Source: Bacilliculturomica massiliensis
GTDB lineage: Bacteria > Bacillota > Clostridia > Peptostreptococcales > Anaerovoracaceae
NCBI RefSeq assembly: GCF_900605495.1
Contig: NZ_LR027598.1
Coordinates: 122,176 to 186,175, forward strand
Direction of reading: 5' to 3'
Length of the DNA stretch: 64,000 nt
The position numbers and the translations under genes were made by a program. This document shows positions 37,138 through 46,396 of this stretch, piece after piece (position 1 is the first letter of the stretch; each line of letters opens with the position of its first letter). The notes below the pieces were generated by a model, which saw nothing but the letters and a program-made list of their open reading frames with translations, ran no database searches and was not told where the DNA came from.

Positions 37138-38520
37138 ATGGAATACAGAATCGAACACGATACCATGGGGGAAGTGAAAGTTCCGGCGGATAAGTACTGG
37201 GGCGCGCAGACGCAGAGAAGTTTTGAGAACTTCAGGATCGGAACGCAGAAAATGCCGCTGGAGATCGTTCACGCTTTCGGAGTGCTGAAGAAAGCGGCGG
37301 CGCTGGCCAATGAAAAACTTGGGATGATCGACGGGAAACGGGCGGCGGCCATCGCGGCGGCCTGCGACGAGATCACCGCGGGCAGACTGGACGATCAGTT
37401 CCCGCTGGTGATCTACCAGACGGGAAGCGGAACGCAGTCCAATATGAACGCCAACGAGGTCATCGCCAACCGGGGCAATGAGATACTGGGCGAAAAACTT
37501 CTGCATCCCAACGACCATGTGAATCGTTCTCAGAGCTCCAACGACACGTTTCCCACGGCCATGCACATCGCGGCGCTCACCGCGGTGGAGACGAAACTGA
37601 TCCCGGCTGTCCGGCAGCTGGAGGACACGTTCAGGAGACTGGCGGAGGAGAATCGGGACGTCATAAAGACGGGGAGGACGCATCTGCAGGACGCCACGCC
37701 GCTGACCCTCGGGCAGGAGATCAGCGCCTGGGCCTACATGCTGGAGCGCTGCCGGACCATGCTTGCCGATTCTCTGGCAGGCGTTCGGGAGCTGGCTCTG
37801 GGGGGGACTGCCGTGGGGACGGGATTAAATGCTCACCCGGATTTTGCAGCCGCGGCGGCGGCTGAGATCTGCCGGCTGACGGGGCTGGACTTCGTTACCT
37901 CCCCCAATAAGTTCCACGCGCTGACCAGCAAGGACGCGCTGGTCCACGCCCACGGAGCCATGAAGGCGCTGGCGGCGGACCTGATGAAGATCGCCAACGA
38001 TGTGCGCTGGCTGGCCAGCGGACCCCGCTGCGGAATCGGGGAGATCCTGATACCGGAAAACGAACCGGGAAGCTCCATCATGCCGGGAAAAGTGAACCCC
38101 ACCCAGTGCGAGGCTTTGACTATGGTCTGCGCCCAGGTCATGGGAAACGACGTGACGGTGGGGATCGCGGCCTCCCAGGGAAATTTCCAGCTCAACGTGT
38201 ACATGCCGGTGCTGATCCACGCTTTCCTGGAATCCGCCGGACTGCTGGCGGACGCTCTGCGGTCTTTCGACGTGCACTGCGCTTCCGGGATCCGGCCAGA
38301 CAGGGAGAAGATCGACGAAAATCTGAAAAAATCCCTGATGCTGGTGACGGCGCTGAATCCCCATATCGGTTACGAAAATGCGGCGAAAGTGGCGAAAACG
38401 GCGCATAAAGAAGGCACTACGCTGAAAGAAGCTGCGGTAAAGCTGGGACTTCTGACGGAGGAGCAGTTCGACGCGGCGGTGATACCGGAGAAGATGGTGA
38501 GACCTATTGAACGCGATTAA
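37138..38520 (+). CDS. fumC: Class II fumarate hydratase
   Basis: 460 aa, homotetrameric iron-independent fumarase. [16 protein letters not shown] is the catalytic-loop signature; [15 protein letters not shown] and [19 protein letters not shown] are the other conserved regions. It hydrates fumarate to malate, the substrate of the malic enzyme just upstream. The class II GS-pattern distinguishes it from the three lyases in the window. It shares 14 nt with the following transporter gene. Confidence 0.96.
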   Translation: MEYRIEHDTMGEVKVPADKYWGAQTQRSFENFRIGTQKMPLEIVHAFGVLKKAAALANEKLGMIDGKRAAAIAAACDEITAGRLDDQFPLVIYQTGSGTQSNMNANEVIANRGNEILGEKLLHPNDHVNRSQSSNDTFPTAMHIAALTAVETKLIPAVRQLEDTFRRLAEENRDVIKTGRTHLQDATPLTLGQEISAWAYMLERCRTMLADSLAGVRELALGGTAVGTGLNAHPDFAAAAAAEICRLTGLDFVTSPNKFHALTSKDALVHAHGAMKALAADLMKIANDVRWLASGPRCGIGEILIPENEPGSSIMPGKVNPTQCEALTMVCAQVMGNDVTVGIAASQGNFQLNVYMPVLIHAFLESAGLLADALRSFDVHCASGIRPDREKIDENLKKSLMLVTALNPHIGYENAAKVAKTAHKEGTTLKEAAVKLGLLTEEQFDAAVIPEKMVRPIERD

Positions 38521-39784
38521 ACAATACGCCGGACTGCCGGGGCAGATCTACCTGCTCTGCGTGGTCCGCGTCATCACCTGCATGGGCATGTTCATCTATC
38601 CGTTTCTGGCCATGCTGCTGAAGTCCAGGCTGGGATTCAGCGAGCTGCAGATCGGCCAGGTGATGCTGCTCATCGCCGGGGCCAATATCGGCGGCTCTCT
38701 GCTCAGCGGCAGGCTGTCGGACCGTCTGGGAAGAAAGCGGGTATATCAGTGGTCCCTCCTGCTGGGCGTGGCCACGCTGATCGCAGGGGGACTGGTGTGC
38801 GAAAGTCTGGCTGTGATCCCCTGCGTGATCATCGTGTACTTTTGCGTGAGCATGACCATGCCGGCCGTCGCCGCAATGATCACAGACTGGTCGGAACCGT
38901 CCAACCGGTCCGAGTGCTTTTCCCTCATGTACCTCAGCACGAATATCGGGTTTTCCGTGGGGCCGTTTATCGCGGGATTTCTGTTCTACGATCACACGCC
39001 CTGGATCTTCTGGGGGCAGGCCGTGAGCTTCGGCGCCACGGCGGTGATGGCGGCGTTTTTCATCCACGACTCGGCGCCGGGAGGACCGGGAACCCAGGCC
39101 GTGTCAAGGGCGCCGGAAGAGCAGGAGAAAGCCGGGGACGCGGGGCCTGAAGGGCCGCTGAAGGCCGGGGAGGCGGGGCTGTTTCGGCTGGTCCTGCGCT
39201 CGCCGCTGCTGACCTGCTTTGTGATCTGTCTGGCGGTGCTTTCCATCTGCTATATTCAGATCGATTTCCTGCTGCCTCTGCAGGTAGGAGATATTTTCGG
39301 CGAGGAGCTGGGTTCCCGCTACTTCGGCATGATCTCCGCGGCCAACGGTGTCGTGTGCGTGGTGGCCACGCCGTTTCTCGTCTCGCTCACCAAGCGGAGA
39401 AATCAACTGCTGAGCATCGCGCTGGCGGGGCTGCTCTATATGGTGGGTTTCGGCGGATATGCCCTGGCCAGAAGTCTGCCTGCCTTCATCGCGCTGGTGG
39501 CGGTGTGGACCTCGGGGGAGATCCTCATTTCCACAGGTTCCGGCGTCTACATAGCGGAGCACTCCCCGGAGACGCACAGGGCCCGCTTCCAGTCCCTTTA
39601 TGAATTCAGCCGCGGCGTGGGCAAAGCCTTTGGACCCACGGCTTTCGGCTATTATCTCATCTATGGAAGCATCCGGAGCGCCTGGGTGCTGGTGGGAGGG
39701 ATCTGCCTTGCGGCTTCGGTCGCCTTGATGATCATGGCCTTCTGCGAGTCGAGAGCGCGCGGCAGGCATCGGGACGCACGGTAA
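38507..39784 (+). CDS. Major facilitator superfamily transporter
   Basis: 425 aa, 12 predicted helices with a ~45-aa charged central loop ([21 protein letters not shown]). The loop 2-3 motif [15 protein letters not shown] is a canonical MFS motif A. TTG 38507 is the likely start: it lies inside the fumC end with GGTGAG at a usable distance, and the first helix begins ~15 residues later. Coupled to fumC and followed 11 nt later by regulator 3. Substrate unknown; context suggests uptake or export of a dicarboxylate or N-substituted amino acid. Confidence 0.88.
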   Translation: MNAIKQYAGLPGQIYLLCVVRVITCMGMFIYPFLAMLLKSRLGFSELQIGQVMLLIAGANIGGSLLSGRLSDRLGRKRVYQWSLLLGVATLIAGGLVCESLAVIPCVIIVYFCVSMTMPAVAAMITDWSEPSNRSECFSLMYLSTNIGFSVGPFIAGFLFYDHTPWIFWGQAVSFGATAVMAAFFIHDSAPGGPGTQAVSRAPEEQEKAGDAGPEGPLKAGEAGLFRLVLRSPLLTCFVICLAVLSICYIQIDFLLPLQVGDIFGEELGSRYFGMISAANGVVCVVATPFLVSLTKRRNQLLSIALAGLLYMVGFGGYALARSLPAFIALVAVWTSGEILISTGSGVYIAEHSPETHRARFQSLYEFSRGVGKAFGPTAFGYYLIYGSIRSAWVLVGGICLAASVALMIMAFCESRARGRHRDAR

Positions 39785-39795
39785 GGGAGGTCGTG

Positions 39796-41934
39796 ATGAA
39801 ACAGATCGCGGTGGTAGCCAATCAGCGGAAATACGCAGAAGAACTGCGCGTCAATCTGCTGGATTATTTTGAAGGTCTGGTGCGGATCAACACATATACC
39901 ATGGAGGATCTGGCCTCCATCGATTTTCTGGAGGAGGACCTTGTGGGAGTCACGTATACGATCCTGCAGGATGTGAAGCCGAAGGTGAAGAGCACCTCGG
40001 CGCTGACCGCCTTCAATCTCATGATGACGAAGAACAATGTGGAGAAGCTGAAGGGTCTTCCGGGAAATACCAGAGCCCTTCTGGTCAATCTGGACCAGCG
40101 CTCCTGTCTGCAGATGATCGCCAACATTTACGCTCTGGGCTACCGGGACATCGAGCTGATCCCCTATTACGGAGAGGGGGATTACGACCGGTCCATCCGC
40201 CTGGCCATCACGCCCGACGAGGAACGTCTGGTGCCTTCGGGGATCGAACGGGTCATCAACGTGGGACACCGTGAGATCGACATGAACTGTATTCTGGATA
40301 TCGCGGACCGTCTGGGGGTCAAGGACGTCCTGCGGTCCTCCGATCGATTTGCCAGAAAGAAGGACACGCTGTTCGGCAGTTCCAGCGTGGAAAAAATACT
40401 GGGGGAGAACGAGGAACTGTCGGATCAGATCGGCATGCTGATCCAGCTGATGGAGCAGGGGATCCTCATCACGGACAATATGGGCAGGATCTATCTGTTC
40501 AACGAGAAGGCGGAAGCGCTGCTCCGGGGCCGTCAGGAGCTGTCGAAAGGACTGCTGGCCGCGGAGATACTGCCGGAGATCGATCTGGGAGACCCGGACT
40601 TTTTTGAGGAAGGGAGAAAGGAACTGCTGATCTCCGACGGCGCGCAGAATCTGATCGTTTCCATCGTTCCCATACGGGCGCGGAAGGGGATGGGCGGCCA
40701 CATCATATCGGTCAAAAACTTTGAAGAGGTGGAGGAACATCAGCACGGCGTACGGGCCAGACTGAGCCAGCGCAGCCATACCGCCAAGTATGATTTTTCC
40801 GATATCAAGGGCGGCAGCAGGGCGATCGCGGAGGCTGCGGCTGCAGCGCGGCGGATGGCCGGATCGGATTCGTCCATTCTCATCACGGGGGAAAGCGGCA
40901 CGGGAAAAGAGGTCTTTGCCCAGAGTATTCACAACGCCTCTGCCAGACGCCGTTATAATTTCGTGGCGGTAAACTGTGCGGCGATCCCGGAAAATCTGCT
41001 GGAAAGCGAGATGTTCGGATACGAAGAGGGATCCTTTACCGGAGCCAGGCGGGGCGGCAAGATCGGGTATTTTGAACTGGCCCACAAGGGAACTATTTTC
41101 CTGGATGAGATCGGGGAGATGCCTCTGCGTCTGCAGGCGAAGCTGCTGCGGGCCATCGAGGAGCGAAAGATCATCAAGATCGGTTCCCAGAAGGTGATCG
41201 ACGTGGATGTACGGATCATCGCCGCTACCAACAAGGATCTGTACCGGATGGCGCGGGAGGGCGTTTTCCGGGAGGATCTGTATTACAGGCTCAACGTTCT
41301 GCCGCTGAGCATTCCGCCGCTGCGGGAGCGGAAAGGCGATATTATGCTTCTGATCTGTCATTTTATGGAGCTTCATCGCCGCCGGCTGATCTTCAGCCCC
41401 GAGGCCCAGGGGATCCTGGAAGCGTATGAGTGGCGTGGGAATATCCGTGAACTGAGAAATGTGGTGGAATATCTGACGAACCTGGAAAAGCGGGAGATCG
41501 GAAAGGAGGATCTTCCCTCTGCTCTGCTGCAGAGCGGAGGGGAGCCGGAGGTCCATACGGAGCGGCGCTCTGCTCCCGGAGGGGGAGACGGATCTGCGGC
41601 GGCCGTAGAATATGGGCTGCTGGGCAGACTTCTGCTGCGGGAGAGCAATCGGCTGGAGATCTACCTCTTTGTGCTGGAGGAGTTGGAAAAAGCGGCCCTG
41701 TGCGGCCGGCGCACGGGCAGGCCCGGCCTGGCCGCGTATAAGAGACGGGGCAGGCCCGGCCTGGCCGCGGCAGCGCGGGAGCAGAAACGCTTCTTCACGG
41801 AGCCGGAGATCCGGGCTGCTTTGAACCGGCTGAACGACTGCGGATTTGTACGGTCCGGCAAGGGCCGCGGGGGAAGCGTCATCACAGAGAAGGGTATGCT
41901 GCTGAAAGAAGAAATAAAGAAGGCCAACTGGTGA
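39796..41934 (+). CDS. Sigma-54-dependent enhancer-binding regulator, module 3
   Basis: 712 aa, third paralogue: sensor domain (~1-190, [20 protein letters not shown]), PAS-like region, AAA+ with [14 protein letters not shown] and [11 protein letters not shown], and a C-terminal winged-helix-like domain. Its C-terminal linker contains an in-frame 33-nt tandem duplication (GRPGLAA twice). ATG 39796 has GGGAGG 5 nt upstream. It is the last gene of the malic enzyme-fumarase-MFS string and ends inside its terminator. The -24/-12 promoter at 42006 directly follows, so it probably controls 42086-47782. Its own expression would be tied to the fumarate-processing genes. Confidence 0.9.
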   Translation: MKQIAVVANQRKYAEELRVNLLDYFEGLVRINTYTMEDLASIDFLEEDLVGVTYTILQDVKPKVKSTSALTAFNLMMTKNNVEKLKGLPGNTRALLVNLDQRSCLQMIANIYALGYRDIELIPYYGEGDYDRSIRLAITPDEERLVPSGIERVINVGHREIDMNCILDIADRLGVKDVLRSSDRFARKKDTLFGSSSVEKILGENEELSDQIGMLIQLMEQGILITDNMGRIYLFNEKAEALLRGRQELSKGLLAAEILPEIDLGDPDFFEEGRKELLISDGAQNLIVSIVPIRARKGMGGHIISVKNFEEVEEHQHGVRARLSQRSHTAKYDFSDIKGGSRAIAEAAAAARRMAGSDSSILITGESGTGKEVFAQSIHNASARRRYNFVAVNCAAIPENLLESEMFGYEEGSFTGARRGGKIGYFELAHKGTIFLDEIGEMPLRLQAKLLRAIEERKIIKIGSQKVIDVDVRIIAATNKDLYRMAREGVFREDLYYRLNVLPLSIPPLRERKGDIMLLICHFMELHRRRLIFSPEAQGILEAYEWRGNIRELRNVVEYLTNLEKREIGKEDLPSALLQSGGEPEVHTERRSAPGGGDGSAAAVEYGLLGRLLLRESNRLEIYLFVLEELEKAALCGRRTGRPGLAAYKRRGRPGLAAAAREQKRFFTEPEIRAALNRLNDCGFVRSGKGRGGSVITEKGMLLKEEIKKANW

Positions 41935-41962
41935 ATATTTCGCCAGCTGGCCTTCTTTGTTC
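41916..41962 (+). terminator. Terminator overlapping the regulator 3 stop codon
   Basis: AAAGAAGGCCAACTGG (41916-41931) pairs with CCAGCTGGCCTTCTTT (41943-41958) with one mismatch; the TGA stop starts the loop, as in regulator 2. Confidence 0.85.
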
Positions 41963-41976
41963 ATGGCATTATCCGT

Positions 41977-42003
41977 AAAAAAGCGCCTTTTTGGCGCTTT
42001 TTT
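41977..42003 (+). terminator. Second terminator, immediately before the sigma-54 promoter
   Basis: AAAAAAGCGCC (41977-41987), loop TTTTT, GGCGCTTTTTT (41993-42003). It ends 2 nt before the -24 box, leaving no room for an upstream sigma-70 transcript to enter module 3. Confidence 0.88.
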
Positions 42004-42005
42004 GT

Positions 42006-42021
42006 TGGCACGATATTTGCT
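42006..42021 (+). promoter_or_regulatory. Sigma-54 promoter of module 3
   Basis: TGGCACGATATTTGCT, full match to the -24/-12 consensus. The spacer to the regulator gene is only ~70 bp and is filled by two terminators, so activator sites must lie inside them, within the regulator coding end, or downstream. Confidence 0.94.
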
Positions 42022-42085
42022 TTTTACTATGATAGACAGATAACCGGATCCGTTATAGTGGACTGCGTTTGCAAGGAGAGCTGAG

Positions 42086-42970
42086 ATGAAAAAGACAGTA
42101 TGGCCCAATGGATGCCGCTGCGCCGCCATGTTTACCTTCGATCTGGACGGTGACACCACGTGGGAAAACGGCGCCAGGGCGATCCCAGGCGGAGAGGATT
42201 ACATCCGCTCCAGGTCGGTGGGAAATTACGGGCCGAAGCGGGCGGCCGACATGATCCTCGATATGCTGGACCGCTACGGTGTAAAGGGTACCTTTTACGT
42301 GCCGGGATTGACGGCGGAGCGCTGGCCGGAAGTGGTGAAGAGGATCGCCGGCGCGGGTCACGAGATCGGACACCACGGGTATGCTCACGAACGGTTTGCG
42401 GGCAAGACGGTGGAAGAACAGATCGAGATCATTGAAAAAAGCCAGCAGATCTATGAAGATCTGATCGGCAGGAAGGCGGCGGGTTTTCGAACCCCCTCGG
42501 GAGACTGGTCTCCGGAGACGCCGAAGCTCTTGTGGGAACGGGGATTTTCCTATTCCAGTTCCATGCGGGGCGACGACAGACCCTACCGGACGGTGATCGA
42601 CGGCAGGGAGACGGACTTTATTGAAATTCCCACCAAATGGGAGCTGGACGACTATGTGGAGATGGCCTACAACATGTATACGCCCACTCCGAAGGGTCAG
42701 GACAGGATCGCCTGTTACCGCAGCGTACTGGACAATTTCGTCCGGGAATTCGAGGGCTGTTACCGCTACGGTCTGTGCATCGCCTTTATGATGCACCCGC
42801 AGGTCATCGGAACGCCGGGCAGGATCCTGATCCTGGAAGAGCTGCTGAAAAAGATCACGGCCATGGAGGACGTCTGGGTGGCCACGGGCCAGGAGGTGGC
42901 GGACTGGTACCGCGAGACCGCGGCGAAAGAGGAAGAACAGGAGGGCAAGCCATGTATATGCAGACAGTAA
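42086..42970 (+). CDS. Polysaccharide-deacetylase-fold hydrolase, type A, module 3
   Basis: 294 aa, close paralogue of the gene at 26846 (same KW/VWPNG start region, FDLDGDTTWENG, HHGYAHERF, RTPSGDWSPETP, SSMRGDDRPYRTVIDGR). The putative metal ligands, three Asp and H-x3-H, are intact. Cytoplasmic, first gene after the sigma-54 promoter. Role as for module 1 type A: hydrolysis of a C-N bond in a small cyclic or acylated compound (inference from PuuE/HpPgdA relatives). Its C-terminal tail is ~15 residues longer and overlaps the type B start by 19 nt. Confidence 0.85.
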   Translation: MKKTVWPNGCRCAAMFTFDLDGDTTWENGARAIPGGEDYIRSRSVGNYGPKRAADMILDMLDRYGVKGTFYVPGLTAERWPEVVKRIAGAGHEIGHHGYAHERFAGKTVEEQIEIIEKSQQIYEDLIGRKAAGFRTPSGDWSPETPKLLWERGFSYSSSMRGDDRPYRTVIDGRETDFIEIPTKWELDDYVEMAYNMYTPTPKGQDRIACYRSVLDNFVREFEGCYRYGLCIAFMMHPQVIGTPGRILILEELLKKITAMEDVWVATGQEVADWYRETAAKEEEQEGKPCICRQ

Positions 42971-43785
42971 AATGGCCGGAAGGGCGGAAGTGCGCGGCCA
43001 TGGTCACCGTTAATCTGGATGCGGAATTCTTCTGGCTGGAACTGGACCCGGCGTGCGTCAACATGCCCAAGACGCTGTCCATGGGCCAGTACGGCATGAC
43101 AAGAGGACTGGGACGCCTGCTGGAAGCCTTTGAAAAGAGAGGGATCAAGGCTACCTTTTTCGTGCCGGGAAAGACGGCGGAGCTTTATGGAGAACAGATG
43201 AGGGAGATCGCAGCGGCAGGCCACGAGATCGCCTGCCGGGGTTATGCCTGTGAAAATCTGGCCCTTCTCCCTCCGGAAGAGCAGCGGGAACTGATCGCCA
43301 GGGGAGCCCAGGCCGTGGAGAAAAGCTGCGGTGTGAAGCCGGCGGGCTTTCGGGCGCCTAACGGAGAGATCACGTTGGAGACGCTGAGGATCGTCAGGGA
43401 TCTTGGCATGAGTTATTCCAGCTGTCTGTCCGACGACGACCGGCCTTACTACAAGGATCTGGGCGACGGCCGGCTGCTGGAGATACCCGCTCACTGGGCG
43501 ATGTACGATCTGCCCTATTTTGCCTTCAATTATAATCCCGCCTTCCCCGCGGGACAGGGTCGGATCGCCAACTATTCCGGCGTGCTGTCCAACTGGAAGG
43601 ACGAATTTTACGGGTACCACCGCTGCGGTCTGTGTTATGTGCTGCAGCTGGACCCGCAGACAGCGGGAAATCCGGGACGGATCGGCATAGTGGAGGAACT
43701 TCTGGATTATATGGAAGAGCTGGGAGGTACCTGGTTTGCAACGGGAAGTCAGATGCTGGATTGGTTTGGATCCGGCGAAAATTAG
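42952..43785 (+). CDS. Polysaccharide-deacetylase-fold protein, type B (degenerate), module 3
   Basis: 277 aa, paralogue of 27701. Metal-site positions read VNLDAEF (N, D, E) and ACRGYACEN, i.e. both His of the H-x3-H motif are replaced (Arg, Cys). Conserved with the module 1 B protein are MPKTLSMGQYGM, SDDDRPYYKDLG, HWAMYDLPYFAFNY and the PAFPAGQGRIANY stretch, which differ from type A, so B proteins are under their own selection. ATG 42952 has GGAGGG 8 nt upstream inside the type A gene. Confidence 0.8.
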   Translation: MYMQTVKWPEGRKCAAMVTVNLDAEFFWLELDPACVNMPKTLSMGQYGMTRGLGRLLEAFEKRGIKATFFVPGKTAELYGEQMREIAAAGHEIACRGYACENLALLPPEEQRELIARGAQAVEKSCGVKPAGFRAPNGEITLETLRIVRDLGMSYSSCLSDDDRPYYKDLGDGRLLEIPAHWAMYDLPYFAFNYNPAFPAGQGRIANYSGVLSNWKDEFYGYHRCGLCYVLQLDPQTAGNPGRIGIVEELLDYMEELGGTWFATGSQMLDWFGSGEN

Positions 43786-43797
43786 GAGGGGACAACT

Positions 43798-45183
43798 GTG
43801 GAACAAAAGAAAAGTCGCTTTAAGATACCTCACGTTTATATCATTCTCGTACTCATCATCATTTTTGCCGGTGTTCTGACGTACATCGTGCCGGCTGGAG
43901 AATACACCCGGGTGGAAGTAAACGGCATGAACGTAGTGGATCCCGCCAGTTTTCACTACATAGATCAGAATCCGGTCTCCTGGTTTGAAATGATCACGGC
44001 CATACCGGAGGGCTTTCTGGCGGGAGCATCCATTATCGTACTGATGTTTGTCAGCGTTGGCAGCATCGGATTTTACACATCCACCGGCGCTCTGGAGCGG
44101 GTCCTGTCTTCCGTCACGAAAGGCGGCGGGGGCGGGAGCCGGATCGCGCTGATGATCGGCATCATGTTGTTCTTCTTCCTGAACGCAGGACTGACGGGCG
44201 CCATGAATACGCCGGTGGTCTACGTGCCGCTGATCGTCAGTCTCTGTCTGGCGCTGGGCTACGACGCCATGACCGGACTGGGCATGATCGCGGTCAGCGT
44301 CATGATCGGCTTTGGATCCGGCCCCACCAACCCCAATACAGTGGTGGTGGCCCAGGAGATCGCCGAGCTTCCCATCTATTCCGGACTGGGTTTCCGAACG
44401 TTCTGCTACCTGTTTCTGGGGGCCGTGGGATTCGCCTATGTGATCCGTTACGCGGAACGGGTCAGAAAGGATCCAAGCCGAAGTCTCAGCAGCGGCGTTG
44501 CGGCGCTGGAGCCGGTGCAGAGGGAAGAGGAGATGCAGCCCGCCACATTCCGGGATAAATTGCTGGTGTTCATGCTGCTGTTTTCCACCATCGCCATCGC
44601 CCTTCTGACCATCTGGCTGCAGCTGGGCCTGAATGAGATGACGGCGCTCTATCTGATCTTCGGCGTGATCGGCGGAGTGATCGCCGGTTTCAACGCGGAA
44701 GAGATCGCAGATAAATTCACGGAATTTGGAAAGACCATATTTCTGGCCGTCATGGTCATCGCCCTGGCCCGGGCTATTCCCATCGTGCTGGAAAAAGGGC
44801 AGATCATCGACACGATCATCTACGCACTGGCGCAGATCCTTCAGAATCTGCCGGCTTCTGTGAACGCCATCGGAATGTTCATCGCCCAGACCTTTATCAA
44901 TTTCTTCATCAATTCCGGGAGCGGTCAGGCCATGGCCATGATGCCCATTATGTCTCCCCTTTCCGATCTGATCGGCGTCAGCCGGCAGACGGCCATATTG
45001 GCTTTCCAGTTCGGCGACGGTTTCTCCAATCTGGTGTGGCCCACGTCGGCCATCGTCATGGCTTACATTTCCGCGGCGAATCTGGATTTTGGGCGCTATC
45101 TGAAATTTGTGCTGCCGCTGTTCCTGCTGCTGGTAGTGCTGAGCTCGGCGCTGCTGTTTGCGGCCACGGTCATCGGATATTGA
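43798..45183 (+). CDS. YfcC/DcuC-family transporter
   Basis: 461 aa, ~11-12 membrane helices. The N-terminal IPHVYIILVLIIIFAGVLTYIVPAGEY, the two-fold NAGLTGAMNTP and NSGSGQAMAMMPIM re-entrant-like motifs and SGPTNPNTVVVAQ are typical of the YfcC group, related to C4-dicarboxylate carriers DcuC and to AbgT-like importers. Substrates in this family are mostly predicted (dicarboxylates, basic amino acids, peptides). GTG 43798 follows GGAGGGG. Position between the A/B pair and an M20 hydrolase suggests it imports the N-acyl or dicarboxylic substrate. Confidence 0.85.
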   Translation: MEQKKSRFKIPHVYIILVLIIIFAGVLTYIVPAGEYTRVEVNGMNVVDPASFHYIDQNPVSWFEMITAIPEGFLAGASIIVLMFVSVGSIGFYTSTGALERVLSSVTKGGGGGSRIALMIGIMLFFFLNAGLTGAMNTPVVYVPLIVSLCLALGYDAMTGLGMIAVSVMIGFGSGPTNPNTVVVAQEIAELPIYSGLGFRTFCYLFLGAVGFAYVIRYAERVRKDPSRSLSSGVAALEPVQREEEMQPATFRDKLLVFMLLFSTIAIALLTIWLQLGLNEMTALYLIFGVIGGVIAGFNAEEIADKFTEFGKTIFLAVMVIALARAIPIVLEKGQIIDTIIYALAQILQNLPASVNAIGMFIAQTFINFFINSGSGQAMAMMPIMSPLSDLIGVSRQTAILAFQFGDGFSNLVWPTSAIVMAYISAANLDFGRYLKFVLPLFLLLVVLSSALLFAATVIGY

Positions 45184-45285
45184 CCGGATAAAGGGTTGGA
45201 TCAAAACGCAGCCGGAGCAGGCAGGCGCATAGGAGAGCTGCCGGCCGGTCTGGAACCAGACCGGTCGGCGGAGACGGGAGGAAGC

Positions 45286-46395
45286 ATGGACGTTTGTGAA
45301 GTGTACAAGGTGCTCCACGGCATGCCGGAGACGGCCCATCAGGAATACAGGACATCCGCTTTTCTGGCGGCCCGGCTGCGGGAGATGGGGTTTGATGTGG
45401 CGGAAGGCGTGAACGGAAGCACAGGTGTGGTAGGGACGCTGGACAGCGGCCGGCCCGGGCCCGTACTGGGACTGCGAGCGGACATGGACGCGCTGCCCTT
45501 TGAGAGAGAGGGGAAGACCTGCGCCATCCACGCCTGCGGCCACGACGCCAACTGCGCCATGGTCCTGACGGTAGCCGGCAGATTGGCGCGGAAAAATGCG
45601 TTTTCCGGAACGCTCCAGGTGATCTTTCAGCCTGCGGAGGAGGGGGACGGGGGTTCCCGCAGCGTGATCGGCAGCGGACTGCTCTCGGGACTGGACGAGA
45701 TCGCAGCGATCCATCTGCTGGAGAGCGGAGACGGCCGGGCAGGTCAGGCCAGTCCCGCCGTCTACCACTGCGCGTCCTCGCAGATCAGGGCCAGACTGCT
45801 GGGGGTCTCCGCCCACGGCTCAAAACCGCACCTGGGGATCAATGCGGCGGAGGCCGCAGTGCTGGCGGCCAACGGGCTGAGCGCGGTCCACGGCGATCCG
45901 GCGCTGGTCCATTCATTAAAAGTGACGCAGATCGTTACGGCGGAAGGCGGTTTGAACACCATACCGGCGGAAGCGCTCATGGGCATCGACCTGAGGTGCG
46001 AAGACGACCGGGAGATGGAGCGGCTGGCGCAGAAGGTGAGAAAAGTTCTCGAATGCGCGGCGGAGACGGCCGGCGCCGGTCTGGAGCTGCAGCCCATCAC
46101 ATACGGTCCGGCGCCCGTCTACAGCCAGGCGATGCGGCAGAGCGCGGCGGACAGCATCCGGGAGGTACTGGGCGAACAGGGCCTGCTGCGGGATGTCCAC
46201 ACAACGGTAGGGGAGGACTTTCATTACTATGCCGCCCTGCTGGGGTGCGAAGCCATCTACATGGGATTGGGAGCAGATGTGAGTCCGGTACTGCACCATC
46301 CCGATATGTGTTTCGACGTCAGGGCGCTGGAACACGGAAGTGAAATATTGAGCCGTTTTGCTGAAAAACGGCTGTGTAATATGGAGGAGAGATAA
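45286..46395 (+). CDS. M20D-family amidohydrolase/peptidase
   Basis: 369 aa, cytoplasmic di-metal hydrolase. Ligands and catalytic residues are visible: GLRADMDALPFE, HACGHDAN, FQPAEEGDGGSR, a dimerisation lid beginning SAHGSKPH, and the final ligand region HHPDMCFD. M20D enzymes (hippurate hydrolase, N-acetyl amino acid and indole-acetyl amino acid hydrolases) cleave N-acyl amino acids, which would fit a step after or before the lyase. ATG 45286 has GGGAGGAAG; upstream in-frame codons from 45196 lack homology. It ends 1 nt before the lyase start. Confidence 0.92.
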   Translation: MDVCEVYKVLHGMPETAHQEYRTSAFLAARLREMGFDVAEGVNGSTGVVGTLDSGRPGPVLGLRADMDALPFEREGKTCAIHACGHDANCAMVLTVAGRLARKNAFSGTLQVIFQPAEEGDGGSRSVIGSGLLSGLDEIAAIHLLESGDGRAGQASPAVYHCASSQIRARLLGVSAHGSKPHLGINAAEAAVLAANGLSAVHGDPALVHSLKVTQIVTAEGGLNTIPAEALMGIDLRCEDDREMERLAQKVRKVLECAAETAGAGLELQPITYGPAPVYSQAMRQSAADSIREVLGEQGLLRDVHTTVGEDFHYYAALLGCEAIYMGLGADVSPVLHHPDMCFDVRALEHGSEILSRFAEKRLCNMEER

Positions 46396-46396
46396 A

